From Tridacna crocea (lineage: Eukaryota > Mollusca > Bivalvia > Cardiida > Cardiidae), in assembly GCA_943736015.1 (NCBI GenBank), contig OX031063.1, forward strand, positions 46,702,672 to 46,766,671: a DNA stretch of 64,000 nucleotides, read 5' to 3'. Both the position numbers and the translations under genes were made by a program. Each line of letters begins with the position of its first letter. Within the stretch, counting starts at the first letter, position 1. The notes below the pieces were generated by a model. It made no database searches, was not told the origin of the DNA, and saw only the letters and a program-made list of their open reading frames with translations. Below are positions 11,043 through 21,803 of this stretch, piece by piece.

Positions 11043-14000
11043 ATGGACGTTGTTTACGATAGTGAATTGAGTGATATTGAAGACGAAGAAATTGACGATT
11101 CTGGTCCGGTAAGGCCGTACATGTACGAGCCAATTTTTAAAGAAACTAACCAAGTCTCTGAGGATGAGGATGAAAGCAGCTTTTCGCCCACGGATGACGA
11201 ATATAACGATGTTGTGCCAGACGTTTCAACATGGTGAGTAGGCCTTTCTGTATTGCGCGCTTTTGAAATAAGTCCATTTCGGGCGAACGTCGCTTACAGA
11301 AATATTTTACTGTACATGATAAACTTAAGTGTATAGCCTAAACTTTGTTTCACGTGGAGCAGTTTCAGTGGATTAACGGACGAATTAAACAAAAAAGAAA
11401 GATGGTTCAAGACGGTTCCACGAGACAGTTCCCGACACGATTCCCCCCGACGGGTCCCCCTAAACACAGAACCTAACCGAACCTTAGCTATTTTTGCCGA
11501 ACCTAAGTTGTTTTTGGGCCATACAGTGTTTGCATGATCTTAACAAGTATATTTTCTATTTCAGAAACAGTTTGATAGTTATAATTCGAAAGAAAATGCA
11601 GCCCTTTGTGATATATAACGATATATTAGGACCTTATTGTTCAACGAACCTAAAAATCTCGCAGAACTGTCCGCCATATTGGAGGCTATTATAACCCGGG
11701 AATGCTATACACCGGTACCATCCGGTCTTTGCGTGATATTTGTCTACGATATCCGGATTACCTTCTTAATAAAGACTTATTGTGAATTTTTAGTTTGTTT
11801 TATGTCCCCATATTAATTTCCTCGTGTCTGTTTATATTTTTGCTTTTATTGAAAATATGGAAATGTAGAACTTGAAGGATATCAGACATCTGGACCACAG
11901 ACCATCTAGACCGCTTAAATTTTGGACCCTGCGATCTATAAAACCCATGTTTCGCTGAGACTAATAGACCCCTTATTTCAAGAAAATATAACTAATTGTG
12001 TTGTTGAAATGTGACAAAATGTTCTTTTGTTCTTAACATAAAATAACCGTTACCACAGCTGAAAAGACAGCATTTTGGAAAACATTGTAGGAAAAGGCTA
12101 AAATATGGTAACCGGCTTTTTCACATTTTCCTACAATGTTTTTTCATTTATCCAATGAAAAAGACAACACGTTAAGTCACAGGTAGGGCTATTTTGTTGT
12201 CAGCAAATGCTTTCAATGTGAGGAGCGAAAACATTTTGTCCAGAGGTAATCTCTAAATTAATGCTATGTGCAGATGGTAATGAGTTAAGGGGTGTTTTGG
12301 AAGATGTTTCATAAGCTCCCAGAGTACCTCTTCTCTTAACCCTTATCCTGCCGTTCTTGACTATGGACTAATTTTGCGGAGAGTGTGGATCAAGATCAGC
12401 ATGCACATACCTGCAGTCTGACCTTGCTCCACACTCCTCGATGCTCTTTCAATAGTTTACGGCAGCGAAATCACACCCAATGCCATTTAAATAATTGAAC
12501 TCAGGTTTTATTCCGTCAAATATTTCGATTCGGCAAGAAAAGGGTAATCCCCATACTGACTAGAAAAGGACAATAAATTGTATTACAGGGATAATATTAG
12601 GATCATTTCAATTTCAAACCATGTCTGTCCATTCTTGGTTATCGGTCATTTTGACTACCCATCCAATTACCAACCTATCCATCTTTCCTTCCTTGCCTTC
12701 CTTCCTCCCTGACAAAATTTTGACATTGTCCTAATTTAACCCATTACCACATAATCCCTACTTTTGACGCTCCTGACAAAGACGCCTTCAGAAAACATTG
12801 TGGGAAAAAGAGAAAATGCTGGTAACCAACATTGTCTTTTCCCACAGTGTTTTCTACCCTTCACAAAACAAATTTCAAATTTTCGGTCATTTTGTCGTCT
12901 GCTAATGCTTTCGTTTTGGTCGTTCGATAATGAGTTAACCCTCTCTCAAACAAGCCCTGATTTTTACGTGTCTGCAGTAAAAGTGTATTGAAAACACTGT
13001 GGGAAAAGGAGAAATTGCTCGTAACGAGTGTTTTGTACCCTTTTTGAGAATTTTCTACCATTTTCTCCAAATCTAAAATAGTTGTCTGCAAACTCTTTTG
13101 GTTTGGAAGAGTCCAAAATTTGTCGTTTGGGAAAGGGTTAAAGCATTTGAAGACGACGACTGAAGACCATGTATAACATTATAAATGGATCAATTATCAC
13201 TTCCCTCCACAGTTTTCAACCCTATGAGTAAAACATGTTCAATTTGTTGGTACACACAAAACATTGTTTGAAATTAAGTGGTGGCATTCTTTTGAAAATC
13301 ATAGTGCAAATACTCGTGTTTGTTGATACCTACAAAGGACAACAGTCATTGAAATATTTTTGACTTGTGCAAATTGATTATTATATGATACAATACAGTA
13401 TACTGTATTGTTTATAAATTAATTGATAGCAATAAAAGTTGCAGGAAATGCCCTTATTACATCAAACTGTTATTGACTGATTGCATAATCATGATTAAAA
13501 CTTTGACTCGTATAAAGTTTATTGTTGTTGTTGTTATTGTCGTAAAAAAACAGTATGCACAAAAATGATTGCATGACGGAATTTCTCATTTTTCCACAAT
13601 GTCTTCTACACTAAGATATTTATTCTTCAAACTCAATTCGTCTTGTCCAGACATCTTTCAAACTGGAAAATTGTGTTGTATGGGACAGGGTTAAATATTT
13701 AGAGAACCTGCATACAACACACTCAAGATAGCATATGGAACAGTGTGGGAAAACAAGAAATTGCCTGTTTTCCGTCTCCTAAAATGTGTTCAAGAGTCAG
13801 CAGCTGAAGACTTGGAACGTTGTATTACGATCATTTCCCCTTATCAAAGAACTAATTTAAGAGTCTTGCAACGATTGCGTGGGAAAAGAAGTACTAGACT
13901 TTCAAACCCATCTTTTCGTACAATGTTTCTACTTTATATTTTTGGGGGGAGTTTCGTACCTCTGGTTTTGTAACCCATGTTCAGAATGGAAGGCATAATC

Positions 14001-17000
14001 GTGCAAAAGATTTTTCATGAATACAACTAACTTTTCTTTTCTTTGTACGATAAAAATGAACAAATACTTCTTTTTCAACATTGTTTTCTAAGCACCATAG
14101 GCATGTGTATGGAAAGATCAAGGGTTTAATATAAATTTAGGTTGATTCAACTCTTGTGTCAAGTATTGTTATCAAACAGCGTTGCAAATCTGTCTCGCAG
14201 CGGGTATTGTGTTTTCCGGAATAACGTGTTACTTAAAGAAACAATTAGAATTACAGTGATATACTGTATCTCCCTTGTTTCCGTTGAATGAATTATGATT
14301 ATCCGATCTGAATTGACACTTTGCATATATATACATACGTACAATTTACAAGCTAGCCAAAAATGATGGAAACGTTATCCAGAAGGATAATCTTCTACCT
14401 CACACATGATTCGTCTGCTCCTTTTGATAATTACGGTTACGTTAGAGTACAGCATATTTTGGATATATTCAATATAACAAAACGCCAGCTATCGGATGTC
14501 ATCAAACAAAGACTAAGAGTCTGATCAGAAGTTGTTATATCCCTGAACGTGAAGAATAATTTGAAAGCCGGCCTTAAGCTTTACGGGCTTGAAGACGGAA
14601 ACCTGGCTGCGCCGGGAAACGGAGATGGTTTTATAAAACCCCAATACTTCAAGTCCATTTCTTTAAAACAGTAAACATAAACGGCCTTTTCAAGGCCACA
14701 AAATAAATAGAAAGATATTTTTCTCTAATTGTCAACATACCCCTTCCCCCATTTCCCATTCAATCATCAAACCTTTCCAAAACGAACCCTCGTTTTTACG
14801 TGTCTGCAGTACAAGTCTTTTGAAAATACTGTGGGAAAAGGAGGAATTGCTCGTTAATTGTGGGAAAAGGAGGAATAGCTCATAACGAGCAATTCCTCCT
14901 TTTCCCACAGTGTTTTCTACCCATTTGGAGAATTTCTGCCATTTTTTTTTTTTTTTTCAAATTTGAAGTTTTTGTCTACAAACTCGTCCTTTTTGGAAGA
15001 GTGTAAAATTTGACGTTTGGGAAAGGGTTAGAATTAATGATACTCCTTTTAAGTTGACCTTGACATGAAACACTCATGACCACATTGTGAGAAAGGAGAA
15101 ATTGCTCAACAATACCAACTTCTCAAATTTCCATCAGACTCTTATTCCTATACTCTATATAAAACTGATTTGTATAAGCGTAAATATCGTCTTCTGCAAA
15201 TACTTTCAAATTCTATCAGCATTAAATTAACGTTGTCATCTGCAAATACTTTAAATTTTGGACAACATTGTGAGAAGAGGAGAAAATGCTCAACTATAAG
15301 ACCTTCTAAATTTCCCATACTCCACATAAAACTGCATGGTTTCTACCATAATAAACATTGTCGTCTGCAAATACTTTCGATTTCGGACGGTGTAGAAATT
15401 GGTGTTTGGAAATGGGTTAGAAAATTAAAGAATTCATTCAGATTTAGAAATTCCACAATTTCATCAAGATGCATTGTATGTAGTGAATTCGACTGCTACT
15501 CTGATAAAAAAAAGACTGAAAATTTGAAGTGGATGGAAACAATGCAATATACAATATCCGGGAAAAACGGGCTGTTACCGGTGTATATAGCATTCCCGGG
15601 TTATAGCCTCCAATATGGCGGACAGTCCTGCGAGTTTTTAGGTTCGTTGAACGATATGGTCCAAATATATCGTTATATATCACAAAAGGCTGCATTTTCT
15701 TTCGAATTATAACTATCAAACTGTTTCTGAAATAGAAAATATACTTGTTAAGGTTATACAAACACTGTATGGCCCAAAAACAACTTAGGTTCGGCAAAAA
15801 TAGCTAAGGTTCGGTTAGGTTCTGTGTTTAGGGGGACCGCCCCCCGACACTTATGAAGACATTTCCCAGACACATATTAGATTCATGAATGTCAAATAGT
15901 CTAGCCTCTTTATTGATAATCGTGAGATGTCAATTCTAACTGTTTGTTGATAGGTCAATGTTGATATTTCTACCTTGTAAAGAATTCTGTAAACATTGGT
16001 CCTTGTTGATATTTGTACCTTGTAGAGAATTCGGTAAACATTGACAGAAGTTCTTCTCTGTATTCTCTCATTGGTGAGGGGTTACACAATATAACACGAT
16101 ATTTGTAATACATGTACATGATATTTGAAATTATGTTTACCAACATGAAATTTGAAAAAAGAAATTTTTTCGAGACAATTTAGAGTTAATTCTTAAAATT
16201 ATTTTGATTTTATTTTGTACAGTACTTACTATTTCAGAAATAAAACAATATAATATGTAGATCTAGGCCTACATGTAGGTTTACATCAGGGACAGATAGA
16301 AGGGATCTACGTTTGTGAAATACTTTTTTGCTGTTTACCATGTACACATGATTCAGTTAATGCAAAAATTCATCATACGTATCATTCAAAATGTACATGT
16401 ATCATATGGTATTTCTTTGTTTGGTATGTTGCAATGGAAGGCCATCAAACTATTCCGTCAAATAAAGCCGAGTTATTTGCCTTTTGACACTGAACCAAAG
16501 TATTGAGAAAGTATCTACAAATGCGTTGGTCTCCAAATCTGTCATGGAACTATCTCAAAAACTTGTGACATGGAAATGTACAATGTATTGTTGTGATATC
16601 GTCTTGTTCCCAAATTAGTCAGTTTCACATTTTGTTGTTTGTTTTTCTTATGGTTTTAATCGAATTGTACTATAGATCTAAGGAGATTTGATATTTAAAT
16701 GAAGATTCCTTCCTGTCAGAGTTTTAGTGTTATAAGACTAGGAGAGGGTTGAAGGAATATAGCTATATATTTTATTGAAATTGTAATGCAAATGTGTCTA
16801 ATAAGATACTGTCACACTGCATAAAGTAACTGGCAACTTAAATACATGTAGTGTTCATGTCATTCTGGTTGAAATTTACTGGTATTAAAGGATTCTTTTA
16901 GATTGGGATCAAAACAGCCCGCTCCAAAAATGGCCAATTACCGAAATGTCCCAGTGCCAAAACTGAAAATTACTGTAACAGGCCTTTTATTTTGCCATTA

Positions 17001-19426
17001 CTTAAAACCATTCTGAGTACTTTAAAAATACTGTCATTTGGACAATTCAGTTTTACTAATCTATATTCATATGAGCCATGCTATGTAACAAGTGGGCTTA
17101 ATGCATCTTTGAAAAATATCGACCAGGCTATCCTGGGCTAAGGCTTTTTGCCGTTGGTCAGTTTTCTGTATGTCAAGGGAACAACCTACCACATGATTAA
17201 CAACAAAATTTTAAGTTTGTCCAAATCGAAAGCATTTGCAGATGACAAAATTTGAAATTTGTTTTGTAAAGGGTAGAAAACATTGTGGGAAAAGGAGAAA
17301 ATGCTGGTTACCAACATTTTCTCCTTTTCCTACAATGTTTTCTAAAGGCTTCTTTCTCAGGGGCGTCAAAAGTAGGGATTGTGAGGTAATGGGTTAACTT
17401 GTGTGTTTGAAGAATTGGCTATTATGGATCCAAAATTATGTGATGACTAGGGCTAGTGTAGTGCATTAGCTCTTTACCGAATGACAAAATTTTAGACTGG
17501 TCCAAATTAAAAGCACTTACAGATGACAAAAGAACTGTAACTCAAAAATTGAAATTGGTTTCCAGCAAGGTAGAAAACGTCATGGGAAAAGGAGAAAATG
17601 GTGGTTAACAGCATTTTCTCATTTTCCCACGATGTTTTCAAAAAGGCTTCTTTCTCAGGGTCGTAAAAACCAGGCTCAGAATATAGATTTTGCACAAGTT
17701 GGCATTCAAGGTCTTGGTCTGGGCCATTTTCTAAGTGGGCTGCTTTGAACCTATCCTTTTACATAAAAGTAAAAGAGGCTTTGTATATTTCCTATAATAA
17801 TTCTAAGGCTTAAGCAGTACACTGAAACTTCAGTCCTCATTCTCCTTATTTTTTTTTTAACAGGTGCCAGTGTAACAACTGTGCTAATATGGATACCGCC
17901 ACAGAAGCAAAGTGCTGCAGAACCACAAATGTAGTAGATGGGAAGGTAGAAGTTGAGGGTCTGAACTGTATTATAGAACACGAAGGATTTAGGGTGAATT
18001 GTCTGAATATCCATGTGTTGGAAGTGGCATATTACGACCATGTACAGCAGTTAGGTCCACCTGAGGAAGACCAAATAATTCATGAGTAAGTAAATTAAGA
18101 AAAAAATGCAAGCTTGAAATCTCATTTTTAATGCTATATTCATTCACATTGTGCCAACTTCTGCTTTTTCTGTAAATGTAGTCAAAATGTAGTGTGAAAG
18201 TCATCCTTGCCTTGCTACATAGCCATTATTTTCAGCAACATGAAAGAGTGTTTGCCTTGTGCACTGCAGGTTGCAGGTTCAATCCTGAGGCAGTTTATTC
18301 AATAGCACAGAGAAAAATTTCCTCCGTCTTGATAGGTGCATGAAAATTAGTACAATTACTATATTCAGATGAATGGTGAAGGTATTTTCACAAACATAGT
18401 TGCAACATTCTTATATAGGAAACTGGTGCTGCATTGCAATAGAGTTAAAACCACAAGTGCTTCTGATTGAGGAAAATATAAATTTTGAAAATTGTTTTTT
18501 AACTCTTTACTGAATGAAAACATTTTAGACTTGAATAAATTACAAACCTTTGCAGATAACAATAGAAATGTAACACTATAATAGAAACATGTTCCCAGCA
18601 GGGTAGAAAAAATTGAGGGAACAGCAGAAAATACTGCTTTCCAGTGTTTACAAAAAGCTACTATGACAGAGTCATAAAAACCAATGATTGTTTAGTTAAC
18701 CCATTAACATACCATCCCTACTTTTGAAGACCCTGAGAAACAAGCCTTTAGAAAAACATTGTGGGAAAAGGAGAAAATGCTGGTAGCAGCAAAGAGCATT
18801 TTCTCTTTCTCCCATAATGTTTTCTGCCCTTCACAAACCAATTTCAAATTTTCAGTCTCTTTCATGTAGTCATCTGCAAATGCTTTTGATGTGAACAAAC
18901 CACAAAATTTTGTCATTTAGTAATGTGTTAACCCATTACCACTCAATCCCTACTTTTGACGCCCCTGAGAAAGAAGCCTTTTGAAAACACTGTAAGAAAA
19001 GGAGGAAATGCTGGTAACCAGCATTTTCTCCTTTTCCCACAGTGTTTTCTACCCTTCCCAGAACAAATTTCAATTTTCCAATCACTTTTATGTTGTCGTC
19101 TGCAAATGCTTTCAATTTGGACCAGTCTGAAATTTTTTCTTGTGGTAATGGGTTAAAGTGTTAAACCTTTTATATCCAAAATTGATCAGAAATCTTTACA
19201 TGTGAAAGATTGGTTATTCTATAAGTGACAGTTTTCTTCACTTCATCCTTGTTACATTGTTTTATATTTCAGACTGTATAGACACCTTGCCTACAGAAGA
19301 TTCGTAAGATGGGTATATGGACTGCTGGGAAAAGGAGTGAGGAAAGTTATACCTTCCTGTGCAGTGACAGCTATTAGAAATGCCTTTCCTTCAGAAAATT
19401 ACTGCGGTTTTAAATACCCACAGTAA
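11043..19426 (+). CDS. P2X7 cytoplasmic C-terminal domain-like protein (3 exons, 188 aa)
   Basis: Exons 11043-11233, 17864-18085 and 19273-19426, with donors GTGAGT and GTAAGT and acceptors AACAG and TTCAG; both junctions are phase 2. Residues 1-63 are acidic and contain RPYMYEP. From residue 64 comes WCQCNNC (C65, C67, C70), CCR (C81, C82), C99, a helical VLEVAYYDHVQQ, LYRHLAYRRFVRW and IPSCAVTAIRNAFP, ending NYCGFKYPQ. This is the order of conserved features in the cysteine-rich 'ballast' at the end of vertebrate P2X7 (WCQC, CCR, LR..AYR, IPSC..IR..FP, GF). There is no ion-channel part and no transmembrane segment, so the product should be soluble and probably binds zinc. The ATG at 11043 is the first in the frame; the frame's upstream extension starts only at GTG. 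Intron 1 (6.6 kb) carries a nested transposon. Its role inside the element is unknown. Confidence 0.88.
12050..12255 (+). repeat. TTAA-HP copy, degenerate
   Basis: Hairpin AACATTGTAGGAAAAGG / TTTTCCTACAATGTT around GGTAACC, with the GCAAATGCTTTCAATGTG side recognisable. Confidence 0.6.
12355..12446. repeat. GATCAGAC palindromic dispersed repeat
   Basis: GAGTGTGGATCAAGATCAG pairs with CTGACCTTGCTCCACACTC. Related units occur at 37278, 51205, 51535 and 55640. Confidence 0.6.
12736..12938 (+). repeat. TTAA-HP copy, subfamily A
   Basis: TTAACCCATTACCACATAATCCC ... ATAATGAGTTAA; abuts the next copy at one TTAA. Confidence 0.85.
12935..13141 (+). repeat. TTAA-HP copy, subfamily B
   Basis: TTAACCCTCTCTCAAACAAGCCC ... 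GTTTGGGAAAGGGTTAA. The left arm is intact with core CTCGTAACGAG; the right arm is largely deleted. Confidence 0.8.
13560..13696 (+). repeat. TTAA-HP right half, degenerate
   Basis: TTTTCCACAATGTCTTCTAC ... GGGACAGGGTTAA. Confidence 0.5.
14769..15030 (+). repeat. TTAA-HP copy, subfamily B, arm duplicated
   Basis: The arm TGTGGGAAAAGGAGGAAT occurs twice in a row before the core CATAACGAG. The left end has lost TTAA; the right end reads TTTGGGAAAGGGTTAG. Confidence 0.75.
15040..15421. repeat. Two degenerate TTAA-HP remnants
   Basis: Remnants such as CATTGTGAGAAAGGAGAAATTGCTC and repeated GTCGTCTGCAAATAC can be traced, but hairpins are broken. Confidence 0.5.
15900..17190. other. Intron 1 sequence without recognised feature
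   Basis: I see only a short direct duplication near 15955-16040 (TGTTGATATTTSTACCTTGTA). Confidence 0.4.
17197..17397 (-). repeat. TTAA-HP copy, subfamily A
   Basis: TTAA at both ends; nearly perfect arms around TGGTTACCAA. Confidence 0.8.
17466..17690 (-). repeat. TTAA-HP copy
   Basis: CTCTTTACCGAATGACAAAATT start; the core GGTTAACAGC itself contains TTAA; the right end is eroded. Confidence 0.7.
18215..18310 (+). repeat. tRNA-like (SINE) fragment
   Basis: GGTTGCAGGTTCAATCCTGAGG resembles a Pol III B box. No complete A box or cloverleaf was found, so this is a fragment and not a tRNA gene. Confidence 0.3.
18499..18699 (-). repeat. TTAA-HP copy, first of a chain of three
   Basis: Diverged arms; TTAA at both ends; the right TTAA is the left TTAA of the next copy. 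Confidence 0.7.
18696..18931 (+). repeat. TTAA-HP copy, second of three
   Basis: TTAACCCATTAACATACCATCCC ... TTAGTAATGTGTTAA; the centre is enlarged (GGTAGCAGCAAAGAGC). Confidence 0.85.
18928..19156 (+). repeat. TTAA-HP copy, third of three
   Basis: Near-consensus subfamily A with GGTAACC core and TGGTAATGGGTTAA end. It lies just upstream of exon 3 of the P2X7-C gene. Confidence 0.9.
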
Positions 19427-19585
19427 CTTGGTGAAATATAAGTTATCAAGGGAGTTCGTGTGTTCCTTAATTTCCTACAGTAATTTATACCCTTTCACAA
19501 ACTATCCTTATTTCATATGCAATGACCTTCAATTTGGATAAATTTAAGATTTTGTAGTCTTGTAATGAATTAATATGTTCTTCAT

Positions 19586-19757
19586 CAACTCTTTACCACA
19601 GGACAAATGACTGAAAATTAGAAATTTGTTTTGGGAAGGGTCGAAAACATTGCGAGAAAAGCAGACAGAAAATGCTGGATACCTTTCCAAATACAGTTTT
19701 CGATAGGCTTCTTTTAAAAGGTCGTTTAAAGTCAGGATCCTGTGGTGAACAGTTAAG
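19586..19757 (-). repeat. TTAA-HP copy, degenerate
   Basis: CTCTTTACCACAGGACAAATGACTG ... GGTGAACAGTTAA; a right-half remnant (19475-19572) precedes it. Confidence 0.55.
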
Positions 19758-19999
19758 TTGATCATGATTACAAATTTTAACACTTAATTACACTAACAAA
19801 TCTGTGTCAGCATTGTTTTAGAAATATAACAATATTTTTTTATCTTATACATGTGTGAGACAAGAACATTTGTAATTTCTGTATTATATGGGAAACAAGG
19901 GGAGTTATGTGACAAAAAGTAGAGCCTACATAAATTTTTGGCCCTTTACTAAAACAAACAGATGATCAGCAGTGAATACTTCACAATACATTTATCAAC

Positions 20000-20211
20000 C
20001 AATTGCCATACAATTCTGAGTTTTAATGGCCCTGAGAAAAATTTTGAAAACATTATGGGAAAAGTGGCGATGCTAGTAACCAGCATTTATTCCTTTTCCC
20101 ACCATGTTTTCTATTCAAAGGAAAGTGTCACTATTTGAACCAACTTTGATGGTTGTCTACAAATGCTATAAATTTGGACAAGTCTGAAATTTTGTTCAGG
20201 TACAGAGTTAG
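20000..20211 (+). repeat. TTAA-HP copy, diverged
   Basis: AACATTATGGGAAAAGTGG arm and AGTAACCAGC core; ends CAATTGCCATACAATTC / GGTACAGAGTTA. Confidence 0.65.
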
Positions 20212-20507
20212 AAGAAATTGCTTGTAATGAACAATTTCTTCTTTTTCGGCACTATTTTATATATTGGCAACAAAGTGCAACTTTTAAGAACTAGGAATAG
20301 AATGGTCATCCACACATTCAGTCCGAACTTTTGAGGACCTGTAGGATTAAGGCATATAAAAACCTTGAAGGAAAAGTGTAAAAAGCAGGTAACCTGCATT
20401 TTCTCCATTCCCCACATTGTCTTCTATGCTCAGTAGAAAATTTTTTTGAGGCAGTGTTGCTTATAATGTGAACAAGTCTTTAATTTTGTTGTCAGGTTTT
20501 GAGTTAA
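20211..20507 (+). repeat. TTAA-HP remnants (B piece plus A copy)
   Basis: A short B-type stem (GAAATTGCTTGTAATGAACAATTTC) is followed by an A copy with core GCAGGTAACCTGC, ending at TTAA 20504-20507. Confidence 0.5.
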
Positions 20508-20731
20508 CTCTGTACCACACAAATGATTTTTAGACTGGTGCAATTTGAAAGAACTTACTGACAATAAAATAAACTTAACTAAAAAATAGAAATTTGTTTC
20601 CAGTGGAGTAGAAAACTTTGGGTGAAAGGAAGAACATACTGGTTACCAGCATTTCCTCTTTTTCCCACAATGTTTTCAAAAGGCTTCCATCGAAGGGTCG
20701 TAAAAAACAGGGATTGTTTGGCACAGGGTTG
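20504..20731 (-). repeat. TTAA-HP copy
   Basis: TTAACTCTGTACCACACAAATG start; right end GGCACAGGGTTGA has lost TTAA. Confidence 0.75.
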
Positions 20732-20869
20732 AAATAGTGAAACATAAAAAATAGAGAATGTTTATAAATTACATGAAGAAAAAATGAATGTTTGCAGTTT
20801 GTTTTTTTGAAACAAGTATTTATATGTAAGTTTTTACCATACCATTTATACGATTGTAATGCTCTAAAA

Positions 20870-20935
20870 TCTTTACCAAAAAAAAATCACATCATTTTTT
20901 GACTCGTGCAGGGAAGCCTTTTGGAAACATTGTGG
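20870..20935 (+). repeat. TTAA-HP copy truncated by foldback repeat
   Basis: Runs from CTTTACCAAAAAAAAATC to GGAAACATTGTGGCAG, then switches abruptly into the foldback element. Confidence 0.55.
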
Positions 20936-21690
20936 CAGTGCACGGCTGTGGTGAATCATGTGGCTGAAGGCTCAGGGCGACATAATTCACCACAGCCGTG
21001 AACAAATTTCAAAGTCCCCTGCCACCTGACCGTATAACAAATTTATTATACTGCAAAGTTTACCCTTTCAAAGCTCATTAAGTGGATTTTTCCTGTTTTG
21101 TAATTTCACGAATCAAGTAGTTGAATAGGGCACTCAAAAGGGAAACTGGCTTTATTTGGTTTTTGCCAGGATACATGATATATATGTTCCCAGCCTGTTA
21201 ACCAATCAGATCAAAAGAAATTTCTTTGCAGAATAATAAATAATTTTATTATACTGCAAAGAAATTTCTCGTGATATGATTGGTTAACATACCAGAAACA
21301 TATATATCATGTTCCCTGGCAAAAACCACATCACTGCGCATGCAACACAACATCCAAAGCGGCTGCATCGATCCATCACCAGACTACACATCTATGCACC
21401 AAACCAGTTTCCAGTGACGTCAGTTTTCATTGAGTTGGGGCACTCAGAAGGGGATTTCTATTTCGTCAGCATACTCCATTCGTGAGATGATAATACAGGA
21501 AAATTTTGCTTAACACACTTTGAAAGGGTAAAACTTTGCAGTATAATAAATTCCTTGTACGGGCAGGGCACTTGAAAACTTGTTCATTTTTGTATCGAAT
21601 CATGTTGCCACCTCGCCTTCGGTTCCGGATGACATGATTCACCACAGCTGTGAACAAGTTTCCAAGTCCCCTGCCACCTGATTGTACAAC
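20936..21690. repeat. Large compound foldback repeat
   Basis: Outer units CACGGCTGTGGTGAATCATG and its inverse occur at both sides with AAGTCCCCTGCCACCTGA. Middle units ACTTTGCAGTATAATAAA are inverted copies of TTTATTATACTGCAAAG. The inner arms 21155-21320 (GGTTTTTGCCAGGATACATG / inverse) are centred near 21237. It lies between the two convergent genes. Confidence 0.75.
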
Positions 21691-21803
21691 TAATATTGCT
21701 TTTGTGTAATAGAACCTTTACATCAACAGAATGTTACAATAGAGAAATCTATCAAAATGGCCTTGTAAAAGAAACAAAACTATAAACTCAAATCAGCCAG
21801 TTA

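Larger units (their letters stand above)
11452..15839. mobile_element. 4.4-kb element with ~265-bp inverted repeats and 9-bp TSD
   Basis: Left arm 11452-11717 and right arm 15576-15839 are near-identical inverted copies beginning GGGTCCCCCTAAACAC / CGGTCCCCCTAAACAC. They are flanked by direct CCCCCCGAC (11443-11451 and 15840-15848). Long terminal repeats with a 9-bp duplication suggest a Mutator-like element. No transposase is visible between the arms, so it is non-autonomous. Several TTAA-HP copies lie within. It sits in intron 1 of the P2X7-C gene. Confidence 0.75.

Noticed and set aside
15444..15797. Open frame of 117 codons on the minus strand, similar to 11494-11694
   Set aside because: Both are readings of the same inverted terminal repeat of the 4.4-kb element, not genes.
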